This document shows positions 7,529 to 17,418 of a DNA stretch of 21,819 bases, in pieces. A program made the translations under genes and the position numbers. The stretch lies in assembly GCA_900557355.1 (NCBI GenBank), contig USSR01000027.1, positions 1 to 21,819 on the forward strand, given 5' to 3'. Numbering within the stretch: the first letter of the stretch is position 1; each line of letters starts with the position of its first letter. The notes under the pieces were generated by a model, which was not told where the DNA came from, made no database searches, and worked only from the letters and a program-made list of their open reading frames with translations. The stretch comes from an uncultured Bacteroides sp. (GTDB taxonomy: Bacteria > Bacteroidota > Bacteroidia > Bacteroidales > Bacteroidaceae).

Positions 7529-10500
7529 ATGGTAATGAAAAATGTAACAAAACAAATTCAAAAGATTCCTTACTTGATTCTTTTGTTGCTATTGAGTTGT
7601 TTGCCGACTTTAGCACAGAATGGAGTAACAGTGAGAGGAACAGTCGTCGATGGAAATGGCGAAACGGTGATTGGGGCTTCCATCGTTGTAAAAAACAATA
7701 CTTCAATAGGTACGATATCAGATATAGATGGAAATTTCACGTTGGCTGTTCCTAATGACAAAGTAACTCTTGTGGTCTCATTCATAGGAATGAAATCGCA
7801 GGAAGTCAAAATTGCAAGTCAAAAGATTTTAAAGGTCACTCTGGAAGATGACTCACAACAGCTGGAAGAGGTCGTTGTGGTAGGATATGGCCAGCAGAAG
7901 AAAGCCAGTGTAGTAGGTGCTATCACCCAAACTACAGGTAAAGTACTGGAGCGGGCAGCTGGTATCAGTGATATTGGTGCGGCGCTGACAGGTAATTTGC
8001 CGGGTGTGGTTACTACCACAGGTACAGGTATGCCAGGTGCAGAAGAACCTAAAATAACGATTCGCGGTGCAAGTTCTTGGAATAATAATGAAGATCCGCT
8101 TGTATTGGTTGATGGTATTGAACGCCCTATGAGTTCAGTGGATATCAGTTCTGTACAATCTATTTCAGTCTTGAAAGATGCATCCGCAACTGCCGTTTAC
8201 GGTGTGAAGGGTGCCAATGGTCTAATTCTTGTAACCACAAAACGTGGTGCTGAGGGTAGTGCGAAGATTGATGTAGGCTTCAATGCAACTCTAAAAGCTC
8301 CCTCTAAACTTCCCAACAAGTATGATTCTTACGATGCTTTGATGTTTCGTAATACAGCCATTGAACATGAATTGGCTCTGAGGCCCGATTCATGGGAATA
8401 TATTCGTTCTCAATCGTTCATCAATAATTATCGCAATCAGACCACCCTTGAGCAGCGAGAACGTTATCCTAATGTGGATTGGCAGAAAGCTCTGTTTAAA
8501 GATAACACGATGTCTTACAATGCTAACCTTAATATTAGCGGTGGTACCAAATTTGTGAAGTACTTTGCTTCAGCCGATTATGTACATGAGGGTGACCTCT
8601 TTAGAATTTATGACAATGGTCGTGACTATAACTCCGGTTATGGATACGATCGTATCAATGTGCGTAGTAATCTGGACTTCAATATAACGAAAACTACTGT
8701 ACTGAAGATGAATCTTGCGGGATCTAATTCTATTCGTAAGGCTCCATGGAGTAATACGGGTAATTCGGAATGGCAGATTGGGCAGCAGTGGTCGGGTGCA
8801 TACAATATTGCACCAGACGTATTTTTACCGCAGTATTCTGATGGTAGCTGGGGAATGTATCCACTTGTTTCAAATACCACGAACTCAGCAGAGAATATTT
8901 CTTTGGGTGGTACGATGCAGCTCACAACAACCCGTATCAATACCGACTTTACACTGGAGCAAGATTTGAAGTTTATAACCAAAGGGCTTTCTGCCCGGGC
9001 CACTGTTTCATGGGATAATATATTTGTTGAAAACAATCGTGGTATCAATGACTTGAATAATAGTGCGCAGCGTAAATGGATTGATCCGGATACCGGTCAG
9101 GTGAGATATAAAGAGTCATACGACACAAATAATGGTTTTGACTGGACGCAAGGGGTTAATTGGAGTACTTCTCCCGGTGCAGTGGATAATAGTCAAACGG
9201 TACGTAATCTTTATTATCAGGCGCAATTGAACTGGGTACGTAGTTTTGGCAAGCACAGAGCTACAGCTATGGGATTATTCAGCCGTCAGGAAAATGCGCG
9301 AGGCAGTGTGATGCCTACCTATCGCGAAGACTGGGCTTTCCGTGTTACTTATAACTATGCCGACCGTTATTTCATCGAATACAACGGTGCTTACAATGGT
9401 TCTGAAAAGTTCAGTCCGGAAAATCGTTTCGCATTTTTTAATTCAGGTGCTATCGGTTGGATGATCAGTGAAGAACCTTTTATGAAGTTTTTTCGTGAAA
9501 AGAAGATTATCGATATGTTGAAAGTCCGTGCCTCTTATGGTGAAATTGGTTCCGACCAGTTAGGACCTGATCCGTTTGATTCAAGTCGTCGATGGTTGTA
9601 CATGAATCAGTGGGCTTATGGCGGAAACTCTCGGATAGACCTTAATCAGACGCAAAGTATTTATACATGGTATCGTGAGGCTGCTATTGGTAATAAAGAT
9701 ATTCAATGGGAAGTTGTGAAAAAGTTGAATATTGGCGTTGACTATTCGCTTTTTGAAGGAATGCTGGCTGGTAGTTTGGAATTCTTCCGTGACGAACGTT
9801 CTAATATATTTGTTTATGGTGGAGACCGTTCCATTCCCTCTTATTTCGGAGGAACTCCACCTTCTATTAATAAAGGTAAGATCCGTACGAATGGATATGA
9901 ATTGGAATTACGTGTAAATAAGACATTTGGTAATGACTGGCGTGTTTGGGGTAACTTCAGTATGACGCATGCTAAGAATAAGGTATTGGTGAAAGATGAC
10001 CAGGCTATGCGTCCTGCCTATCAGAAAGCAGCCGGTTTCGGGGTAGGTCAATATACTTCTTATATTGATGCAGGATACATTCAAAACTATGACCAATTGT
10101 ATGGTAGCCCTGCTCATGATGCTAATGATTCTCAAAAACTGGTGGGCGACTACTACATTGTCGATTTTAATGGCGACGGTGTGGTGGATAACAAAGATCA
10201 GGCTCCTTATGGTTACACTAGCCAGCCCGAAAATACATTTAATGCTACCATAGGTTTCGAATGGAAAGGATTCAGTGCATTTGCACAATTCTATGGTGTG
10301 ACCAATGTCACCCGTGATGTGGGCCTTACTAGTTTTGGCAGTAAACTGAACACTGTGTTTGACACTGGTACATGGTGGTCAAAAAATACTCCTAATGCCG
10401 ATGTGGTAGTACCTCGCTGGAATTCTACTCCGAGCTATAACGGCGGAACCCAATCTCTTTATGACGGTTCTTACATTCGTTTGAAGAACGTTGAACTGGC

Positions 10501-10690
10501 TTATACTTGGAATAAAGGCTGGATCAAGAGAATTGGATTAAGTAACCTGAAGATTTATGTCAATGGTAATAACCTATGGTTATGGACTCGTATGCCGGAT
10601 GACCGTGAAGCTAACCTTTCCGGAGCCGGTTATCTGGGAGCTTACCCTACAGTGAAACGTTATAACTTAGGTATTAAATTTACATTATAA
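7529..10690 (+). CDS. xusA: SusC-like TonB-dependent outer-membrane transporter, first xylan importer (XusA)
   Basis: The 1053-residue product imports oligosaccharides across the outer membrane using TonB energy, with the SusD-like product of the next gene as lid. After a signal peptide (cleavage near LAQ, residue 30) comes a carboxypeptidase-regulatory-like domain (about 33-108). A TonB-box-like segment LEEVVVVGYG (112-121) follows, then a plug domain containing KITIRGASSWNNNEDPLVLVDG and SISVLKDASATAVYGVKGANG, and a long beta barrel. An acidic loop DFNGDGVVDNKD (879-890) resembles a calcium-binding loop common in these transporters. The C-terminus KFTL fits a barrel end. The ATG at 7529 is used, but the ATG at 7535 (MKNVTK) is equally possible. 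Two bases separate its stop from xusB. The name rests on gene order (SusC-SusD-SusC-SusD-DUF1735-GH10) matching the xus core. Confidence 0.92.
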   Translation: MVMKNVTKQIQKIPYLILLLLLSCLPTLAQNGVTVRGTVVDGNGETVIGASIVVKNNTSIGTISDIDGNFTLAVPNDKVTLVVSFIGMKSQEVKIASQKILKVTLEDDSQQLEEVVVVGYGQQKKASVVGAITQTTGKVLERAAGISDIGAALTGNLPGVVTTTGTGMPGAEEPKITIRGASSWNNNEDPLVLVDGIERPMSSVDISSVQSISVLKDASATAVYGVKGANGLILVTTKRGAEGSAKIDVGFNATLKAPSKLPNKYDSYDALMFRNTAIEHELALRPDSWEYIRSQSFINNYRNQTTLEQRERYPNVDWQKALFKDNTMSYNANLNISGGTKFVKYFASADYVHEGDLFRIYDNGRDYNSGYGYDRINVRSNLDFNITKTTVLKMNLAGSNSIRKAPWSNTGNSEWQIGQQWSGAYNIAPDVFLPQYSDGSWGMYPLVSNTTNSAENISLGGTMQLTTTRINTDFTLEQDLKFITKGLSARATVSWDNIFVENNRGINDLNNSAQRKWIDPDTGQVRYKESYDTNNGFDWTQGVNWSTSPGAVDNSQTVRNLYYQAQLNWVRSFGKHRATAMGLFSRQENARGSVMPTYREDWAFRVTYNYADRYFIEYNGAYNGSEKFSPENRFAFFNSGAIGWMISEEPFMKFFREKKIIDMLKVRASYGEIGSDQLGPDPFDSSRRWLYMNQWAYGGNSRIDLNQTQSIYTWYREAAIGNKDIQWEVVKKLNIGVDYSLFEGMLAGSLEFFRDERSNIFVYGGDRSIPSYFGGTPPSINKGKIRTNGYELELRVNKTFGNDWRVWGNFSMTHAKNKVLVKDDQAMRPAYQKAAGFGVGQYTSYIDAGYIQNYDQLYGSPAHDANDSQKLVGDYYIVDFNGDGVVDNKDQAPYGYTSQPENTFNATIGFEWKGFSAFAQFYGVTNVTRDVGLTSFGSKLNTVFDTGTWWSKNTPNADVVVPRWNSTPSYNGGTQSLYDGSYIRLKNVELAYTWNKGWIKRIGLSNLKIYVNGNNLWLWTRMPDDREANLSGAGYLGAYPTVKRYNLGIKFTL

Positions 10691-10692
10691 TA

Positions 10693-12654
10693 ATGAATAA
10701 GATGAAATATACATATAAGACTCTTTTATGTTCAGGTCTGTTGTCGCTGGCAGTAGGATTGGGCATGACGTCCTGCGAGGACTATTTGGATAAGAGTCCT
10801 GAATCGACTGTTTCCGAAGAAGATGCGTTCAAGAATTTCCGTAATTTTCAGGGATTCATAGAAGAAATATATAATTGTATTCCCGATAAGGAGAAGTGTA
10901 ACTATTGTACTTCTTGGAACTGGGGTGATGATGAACTCTTCAATTCCATGGGAGATGGGCACATGACGCATCAGGCCGATTTGGGCAATTTTCGTGCTTG
11001 GCAAAGCAATGGTCAGTGTTGGTTATACAGAAGTTCCAGTAATCCTACTTCTATGAATTCATTTGACCATTCTTTGTGGCCACACTCTTGGTATTGTATC
11101 CGTAAAGCTAATGTAGGTCTTGCTAATTTGGATAAAATGGTAGGTACACAGGAGGAAAAAGATATGATTGCCGGTCAACTTTATTTTTTTCGTGCATGGT
11201 GGCATTTTGAACTGATGACTTATTGGGGAGGATTGCCTTATATTGACCAGGCCTTTGATGCTACGCAAGAGTTGAATTTGCCGCGATTGACTTATCAGGA
11301 GTGTGCTGATAAAGCTGCGGAGGATTTCCGTCGTGCTGCCGATCTATTACCGGTGGATTGGGATAAGACCAATGCGGGTAAGGCTACAGATGGTAAGAAT
11401 CAACTACGTATTAATAAAATTATGGCACTGGGCTATTTAGGAAAGAATTATCTATGGGCAGGAAGTCCCCTGATGAAGAACGGTGCACAGTTGGGAGGGG
11501 CTCAGACTTATAACTATGATGAAGCTTATTGTAAGAAGGCCGCACAGGCATTTGGCGAACTGCTGGTTTTGGTAGAGAGTGGGCAGACTCAATATGCGCT
11601 TGCAGAGTTTAATTATAGTAATGTTTATGATCATGAGAAGGCAAAAGGTACCCAAACTTGTTACTCCGATATTTTCTATACTCGTCGTCAGAATTGGTTA
11701 ATGCCCGGTTCGGTCGAGGCTATATTCCGTGGACCTTCTGGCAATAATGATGGTAATGCTAATAACAGTAACTGGAATATGTCGAAAATATGGGGACCGA
11801 AGGTTGCAGGGATTGTTGATCATGACAAGATTATACACTTGCCTACAGCCAATCTTGTAGAAATGTATGGTATGGCTAATGGGCTTCCTCTTGACGATCC
11901 GCAATCCGGCTTTGATGAGAGACATCCTTTTAAGAACAGAGATCCGCGCTTCTATCACGATATCATATTTGACGGTTTCCATTTTGTATTGGCAGAGGAT
12001 AAATTGTCCGATGTACAAAAACCTTATGCTTATTGTGACCTTTCTACAGGTGCAGATATGCGTTCGGCAGATCTTGGCAGCCGTACCGGTTATTTTTTCC
12101 AGAAGTTTGTTCCCCATACTTGTAATGAAGGCGATAGGGAATATGACTGGGGTAGTAACTTGCATACCTACTTGCCTTATATGCGTTTGGCGGATATATA
12201 CTTGATGTATGCTGAGAGCTGTGCTGCTTTTGGTGGCGCATCTGCCAAGTCTGATAATTGTACGCTTACTTCACTTGATGCAATCAATAAGATTCGTACC
12301 CGTTGTGGTGCTGAGGGAGTACATTCATCCTATATTGCAGATAACAAGAAGTTTATGGACGAGATTCGTCGTGAACGTGCGGTTGAACTTTCTATGGAAG
12401 GTTTCCGCTTCAATGACCTGCAACGTTGGCTGTTGCTGACCGAGTCACCTTATACCGAGAAGTATTCTGTAGAATTCGATCGGGTGGAGAGTGCGGATTT
12501 CTATAGAAATAATGACCCTGCGGAAGCTGAAGTGGCTAACTACCGTCACGAGCTGATTTTGAAACGCATATACGGTACGAAGCATTATTGGTTCCCCTTG
12601 CCCGATAACGATGTTTATCTTTATCCTGAGTTCGGACAGAATCCCGGCTGGTAA
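10693..12654 (+). CDS. xusB: SusD-like surface glycan-binding lipoprotein paired with XusA (XusB)
   Basis: This 653-residue SusD/RagB-family lipoprotein would cap the XusA barrel and capture xylo-oligosaccharides at the cell surface. The lipobox is GMTSC with Cys28, followed by EDYLDKSPES, a typical SusD beginning. The alpha-helical SusD signatures are present: QLYFFRAWWHFELM, LPYMRLADIYLMYAESC, and near the C-terminus the IRRERAVELSMEGFRFNDLQRW segment found in nearly all SusD proteins. It starts two bases after the xusA stop, so tight co-expression is expected. The ATG at 10702 is an alternative start. The ligand is inferred from the locus rather than from binding residues. Confidence 0.93.
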   Translation: MNKMKYTYKTLLCSGLLSLAVGLGMTSCEDYLDKSPESTVSEEDAFKNFRNFQGFIEEIYNCIPDKEKCNYCTSWNWGDDELFNSMGDGHMTHQADLGNFRAWQSNGQCWLYRSSSNPTSMNSFDHSLWPHSWYCIRKANVGLANLDKMVGTQEEKDMIAGQLYFFRAWWHFELMTYWGGLPYIDQAFDATQELNLPRLTYQECADKAAEDFRRAADLLPVDWDKTNAGKATDGKNQLRINKIMALGYLGKNYLWAGSPLMKNGAQLGGAQTYNYDEAYCKKAAQAFGELLVLVESGQTQYALAEFNYSNVYDHEKAKGTQTCYSDIFYTRRQNWLMPGSVEAIFRGPSGNNDGNANNSNWNMSKIWGPKVAGIVDHDKIIHLPTANLVEMYGMANGLPLDDPQSGFDERHPFKNRDPRFYHDIIFDGFHFVLAEDKLSDVQKPYAYCDLSTGADMRSADLGSRTGYFFQKFVPHTCNEGDREYDWGSNLHTYLPYMRLADIYLMYAESCAAFGGASAKSDNCTLTSLDAINKIRTRCGAEGVHSSYIADNKKFMDEIRRERAVELSMEGFRFNDLQRWLLLTESPYTEKYSVEFDRVESADFYRNNDPAEAEVANYRHELILKRIYGTKHYWFPLPDNDVYLYPEFGQNPGW

Positions 12655-12695
12655 TCGTGGACTAAAAAGTATGTTTAATAATAAATGAATAAACA

Positions 12696-15563
12696 ATGAA
12701 ATATATACAAACAAAATTCATTCTTTGTGCTATGCTGGCTGTTTCTCCGATGTTTGTCAGTGCGCAGGCCACAGACTGGAATGAGACCGATTCATTGGCA
12801 AACGAAAAAGACCCGATGGTACAGGTCGCTTTTCGTAAGGTAGCTCAAAAAGACCTTTTGGGTGGTGTTTCTGTAGTCAATGTGGAAGAACTTACGAAGA
12901 AGAATTATAATACTTACAGCCTGGATAATATGCAGGGCTATGTAGGCGGTTGGAATGGTAACTCATTGTGGGGAATGGATGGTGACAATGCCGGTTATTT
13001 GGTTTTGGTAGATGGTGTGCCTCGTGATGCAAACAATGTTATGCCGTCTGAAATAGCACAGATTTCATTTTTGAAAGGTGCCCAGGCTGTGGTTCTTTAT
13101 GGTAGTAAAGCTGCTAAAGGTGCGGTGGTAATCACTACAAAACGCGGTAATGTAGAGGGGTTGAACGTTAGTGTCAGAGCTAATACCGGATTTCATGTAG
13201 CGAAGGCTTTTCCTGAATACTTAGGTTCGGCTGAGTACATGACCCTTTACAATGAGGCCCTCTTGAATGATGATCCTACTGCGAAACTCCGTTATACGGC
13301 CGAAGATATTTATAATCATGGTTCAGGATTGAATCCATATCGTTATACGAATATAAATTATTATTCTTCTGATTATGTAAAAAAGGCATATAATCGTTCG
13401 GAAGTAACTGCTGAGATTACTGGCGGCGGTAAGCGTGCGCGTTTTTATAGTAATGTGAGTTATTATAGCAACGGTGATTTTCTTGACTTTGGTGAGTCCA
13501 AAAATAATAGGACGGACCGTTTCAACGTACGTGGTAATGTAGACGTAAATATCAATAGTTTTATTAATGCCTACATCAACGCCAATGCCACATTCTACGA
13601 CTCGAAAAGTGCAAAAGGTAATTATTGGAACGTTGCATCGACTGCGCGTCCTAATTTCCCTGAAAAAGGTGCTCCGCTCATCCCGCTGGATATGATTGAT
13701 CCCAATGCTACAGCTGCTTGGGAACTGCTGAGTACTACCTCCAATATTATTGATGGAAAGTATTTCTTGGCTGGTACACAGGCTAATGCTACCAATGCTT
13801 TTGCAGACTGTTATGCAGCCGGAAGCAGTAAGTGGACGAGCCGTCAGTTCCAGTTTGATGCCGGTGTGAATGTAGATCTTAATCAAGTTCTGAAGGGACT
13901 CTCATTCAATGCTATGTTTGCTGTAGATTATGCCACTTCTTACTCCACTTCTTTTGATAATAAATATGCAGTATTTGTTCCTACTTGGGCCAACTATGGT
14001 GGTAAAGATGTTATAGTAGCGCTCAGCAAGGAGGGAAATGATGAAAAGCCGGGCACCCAGAATGTGGGTGGAAGTACAGATAAGCAAACGATTGCATTTT
14101 CTGGACAGTTCAATTATCAGAATACTTTCAATAAGTATCATAATGTATCAGCTATGCTTATAGCCAATGGTTACCAGCAGACAGTTTCTGCACAGTATCA
14201 TCGTATCAGCAATGCTAATTTGGCATTACAGGCGGGCTATAACTATCAGCAACGCTATTATGCAGATTTTGGTGCGGCGTTGATCCATTCGGCTAAGCTG
14301 GCTAAAGGACATCGTCAGGCTCTCTCTCCTTCGGTGACGTTGGGCTGGCGTTTAAGCGGTGAAAACTTTCTGAAGGATTCTCCTGTGGTAGATGATTTAT
14401 TGTTGAGCGTATCGGGTAGTATCCTCAATCAAGACATTGATTTGGTAATGGGTGATAAAGAGTTTTATCTCTATGAATCAGTATGGACTCAAAACGATGG
14501 TTATGCATGGTATGACGGTCCGGCCGGTAAATATACTATTTCTACCAGAGGGCAGAACAATGATCTTTCGTTTATCAAGCGCAAAGAGTTCTCTGTAAAC
14601 CTGAAAACTTCGCTTTGGAATAGATTGATTACAGCCGATGCTTCATTCTTCATCAACTCTATGGAGGGATATTTGATCAAAGAACCTACTTTTTATCCGT
14701 CACATTTGAATACCGGATATCCGGCAGCATCGTTTATGGCTGTGTTGAACTATAACAACAACAAGCGTGTAGGCTTTGATTTCAATATAAATGCTAACAA
14801 GCGTTTTGGAGATGTAGACTTGTCCTTGGGTGTGGCAGGCACATATTACGATACTAAGGTTACCAAGCGTGATGAAATCTATGATGATGCCTATCGTTAT
14901 CGTGAGGGAAAAGCTGTTGATGGTATCTGGGGACTTCAGAGTGCCGGATTATTCCAGAGTAAGGAAGAAATCGAGAGTAGTCCTGAACAGAAAAAACTGG
15001 GTAGTACGGTTCAACCCGGTGACATCAAGTATGTAGATCAGAATGGAGATAATGTAATTGATGACAAAGATGAAGTCTTCTTGGGTAAAGGCGGTTGGTA
15101 TGGTGCGCCCTTTACACTCGGTATCAATTTTACTGCCAAATGGAAGAATTTGACTCTCTTTGTGTTGGGTACCGGTAACTTCGGCGCTTATGGATTGAAA
15201 AACAGTTCATATTATTGGGTGGATGGCGATGATAAATACTCAGCCATAGTCCGCAATCGTTGGACTCCAGAAACAGCAGCTACTGCTACTTATCCCCGTT
15301 TATCTGCTAGAAGTGCAAGTAATAACTTCCGTGCTTCAGATTATTGGTTGTACAAAACTGACCGCTTCGATCTGGCGAAAGTACAGATTACTTATGATCT
15401 GCCGAAACGAATTTTACGTAACACTTTCATCAATGAATTATCTGCTTACGTAAGCGGTGCAAATCTGCTGACAATCTCGAAAGAACGTAAACACATGGAG
15501 ATGAATGTGGGTAGTGCTCCGCAAAGCAGATTCTATAATATTGGTGTGAAAGCTGTATTCTAA
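12696..15563 (+). CDS. xusC: Second SusC-like TonB-dependent transporter, lacking the N-terminal extension (XusC)
   Basis: The 955-residue product is a SusC-type transporter about 100 residues shorter than XusA. The signal peptide ends at VSAQ (about residue 24). Instead of a carboxypeptidase-regulatory domain the mature protein goes almost directly to a TonB-box-like stretch, PMVQVAFRKVAQKD (40-53), and the plug (GYLVLVDGVPRDANNV, QISFLKGAQAVVLYGSKAAKG). The acidic loop DQNGDNVIDDKD (781-792) is at the same place as in XusA. The family fold is otherwise complete and the C-terminus ends VKAVF, with the terminal aromatic typical of outer-membrane barrels. It is followed after nine bases by its SusD partner. 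The two divergent pairs may import xylo-oligosaccharides that differ in size or decoration, which is inference. Confidence 0.92.
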   Translation: MKYIQTKFILCAMLAVSPMFVSAQATDWNETDSLANEKDPMVQVAFRKVAQKDLLGGVSVVNVEELTKKNYNTYSLDNMQGYVGGWNGNSLWGMDGDNAGYLVLVDGVPRDANNVMPSEIAQISFLKGAQAVVLYGSKAAKGAVVITTKRGNVEGLNVSVRANTGFHVAKAFPEYLGSAEYMTLYNEALLNDDPTAKLRYTAEDIYNHGSGLNPYRYTNINYYSSDYVKKAYNRSEVTAEITGGGKRARFYSNVSYYSNGDFLDFGESKNNRTDRFNVRGNVDVNINSFINAYINANATFYDSKSAKGNYWNVASTARPNFPEKGAPLIPLDMIDPNATAAWELLSTTSNIIDGKYFLAGTQANATNAFADCYAAGSSKWTSRQFQFDAGVNVDLNQVLKGLSFNAMFAVDYATSYSTSFDNKYAVFVPTWANYGGKDVIVALSKEGNDEKPGTQNVGGSTDKQTIAFSGQFNYQNTFNKYHNVSAMLIANGYQQTVSAQYHRISNANLALQAGYNYQQRYYADFGAALIHSAKLAKGHRQALSPSVTLGWRLSGENFLKDSPVVDDLLLSVSGSILNQDIDLVMGDKEFYLYESVWTQNDGYAWYDGPAGKYTISTRGQNNDLSFIKRKEFSVNLKTSLWNRLITADASFFINSMEGYLIKEPTFYPSHLNTGYPAASFMAVLNYNNNKRVGFDFNINANKRFGDVDLSLGVAGTYYDTKVTKRDEIYDDAYRYREGKAVDGIWGLQSAGLFQSKEEIESSPEQKKLGSTVQPGDIKYVDQNGDNVIDDKDEVFLGKGGWYGAPFTLGINFTAKWKNLTLFVLGTGNFGAYGLKNSSYYWVDGDDKYSAIVRNRWTPETAATATYPRLSARSASNNFRASDYWLYKTDRFDLAKVQITYDLPKRILRNTFINELSAYVSGANLLTISKERKHMEMNVGSAPQSRFYNIGVKAVF

Positions 15564-15572
15564 TCTAAAATT

Positions 15573-17390
15573 ATGATAAAAATGAAACTAAGAAATATTA
15601 TATTAACTACAGTATTACTGGCGACTTTCTCTGCTTGCGAGGATATGTTCGAACCTGCTAAGGAGAATAATCGCGGCGTTGAGGAGATGCTTTCAGATCC
15701 TAATTATGCTGTGGGACTTTTGGGGTACGGATACGCTATGCTGCCGTACGACAATTCTAGTGTAAGTGATGTAGCTACAGACGATGCTGTGACCAATGAT
15801 AAAGAGAGTGGCTATTCAAAAATGGCTCTTGGTTCATGGGCGTCGAATAATAATCCTATGGAACAGTGGCAAGCCCGTAAAGCGGCAATACAATACCTCA
15901 ATACATTTTTAGGTATCGCAGACCAGGTAAGTTGGGCTGAGAATGAGGTGACGAACAGGATGTTCATTGACAAACTCAGCGGAGAAGCATATGCCTTGCG
16001 TGCTTTGAATTATTACTATCTTTTGATGGCTCATGGAGGTTGGACGGCAGACGGACAGTTACTGGGTGTGCCGATACTTCTGGAACCGGAAGATAACAAT
16101 TCTGACTTCAATCAGCCCCGTGCTTCTTTCAGTGCATGTGTAGAGCAGGTATTTACTGACTTAAATAAAGCAGTTGATTTATTGCCTGTTGATTACGAAA
16201 ATATAAAAAGTGATGCTGAAGTACCTGCAAGATATAAGGAAATCGGTGCAAAGATGGGTAACTATAATCTTGTTTTTGGAACTTATCAACGCGGACGTAT
16301 TACTGCCAGAATAGCTGAAGCCATAAAGGCACAGGTAGCTTTGCTTGCTGCAAGTCCGGCTTACCGGGAAGCTTCAGGTGTGACTTCCGAAACTGCCGCA
16401 AACTATGCTGCTACTGTATTGAATCGTATTGGTGGTGTAGCTGGTCTTGATCCGACGGGTAACACTTGGTATATGAATACGAGTGATCTTGATAATCTTG
16501 GTTCAGGAGAAGTGCCTGCTGAAATCCTTTGGAGAGGAAATAAGAGTAATGGAACGGCAGATTGGGATATAGGTATTCAGCTGGAGAAAAATAACTTTCC
16601 TCCTACGCTCTATGGTAGCGGACGTATTAATCCTACGCAAAATCTAGTGGATGCTTTCCCTATGGCTAACGGTTATCCTGTTGCAGACAAGGCTAACGGC
16701 GGTTATTCGGAAAATGCTCCTTATGAAAATCGTGATCCGCGTTTAGCGAAATACATTTTATTCAATGGAGCTACATTTAAGGAAAAGGCTATTATTACAG
16801 GTACTTATCCTGATGCAGAAAACAAGCAAGATAATAATTTGAATCAATTGAGCACCTCTACCCGTACGGGTTACTATCTACGTAAGCTGTTGCGTGAAGA
16901 CTGTAATGCCAATCCGAATTCACTTAATGCCAAGTTTCATATTCCTGTTCGTATCCGTTATACGGAAATATTCCTGGCTTATGCTGAAGCAGCCAACGAT
17001 GCTTGGGGACCAATGGGCAAAGGTAGTAACGCCTATAGTGCTTATGACGTAGTTAAGGCTATTCGTGCTCGTGGTGGTGTAGGAACCGATAACGGCGACG
17101 CTTATCTGGAGAGCATCAAGGGAGATAAGGAAAAGATGACTCAACTTATTCGTAACGAACGTCGCATTGAGCTTTGTTTTGAAAATAAGCGTTTTTGGGA
17201 TATTCGTCGTTGGCAGATGCCATTGGCGGAAACAGCTAAGGGTATGCGGATTGACAAAGTGGGCGAAAGTCTGAACTATACCGTAATTGATGTAGAAAAT
17301 AGAAACTATAAGGAGTATATGAATTATGGACCTATACCTTATGGTGAGATGTTGAAGTGGAGTAATCTGCAACAGAACAAAGGATGGTAA
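15573..17390 (+). CDS. xusD: Second SusD-like surface glycan-binding lipoprotein paired with XusC (XusD)
   Basis: The 605-residue SusD/RagB-family lipoprotein has lipobox TFSAC with Cys22, then EDMFEPAKENNRG. Family segments include GEAYALRALNYYYLLMAHGG (about 130-150) and VRIRYTEIFLAYAEAANDAWG, with a C-terminal block LIRNERRIELCFENKRFWDI and RRWQMPLAETAKGM. It is strongly diverged from XusB, as expected for a second paired system and not a recent duplicate. It lies nine bases after xusC and 28 bases before xusE. The ATG at 15582 (MKLRN) is an alternative start. It should bind xylan fragments and form the XusC lid, and its ligand contacts cannot be judged from sequence alone. Confidence 0.92.
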   Translation: MIKMKLRNIILTTVLLATFSACEDMFEPAKENNRGVEEMLSDPNYAVGLLGYGYAMLPYDNSSVSDVATDDAVTNDKESGYSKMALGSWASNNNPMEQWQARKAAIQYLNTFLGIADQVSWAENEVTNRMFIDKLSGEAYALRALNYYYLLMAHGGWTADGQLLGVPILLEPEDNNSDFNQPRASFSACVEQVFTDLNKAVDLLPVDYENIKSDAEVPARYKEIGAKMGNYNLVFGTYQRGRITARIAEAIKAQVALLAASPAYREASGVTSETAANYAATVLNRIGGVAGLDPTGNTWYMNTSDLDNLGSGEVPAEILWRGNKSNGTADWDIGIQLEKNNFPPTLYGSGRINPTQNLVDAFPMANGYPVADKANGGYSENAPYENRDPRLAKYILFNGATFKEKAIITGTYPDAENKQDNNLNQLSTSTRTGYYLRKLLREDCNANPNSLNAKFHIPVRIRYTEIFLAYAEAANDAWGPMGKGSNAYSAYDVVKAIRARGGVGTDNGDAYLESIKGDKEKMTQLIRNERRIELCFENKRFWDIRRWQMPLAETAKGMRIDKVGESLNYTVIDVENRNYKEYMNYGPIPYGEMLKWSNLQQNKGW

Positions 17391-17418
17391 TCATATAATT
17401 ATAAAATGCAAAAAGAAT

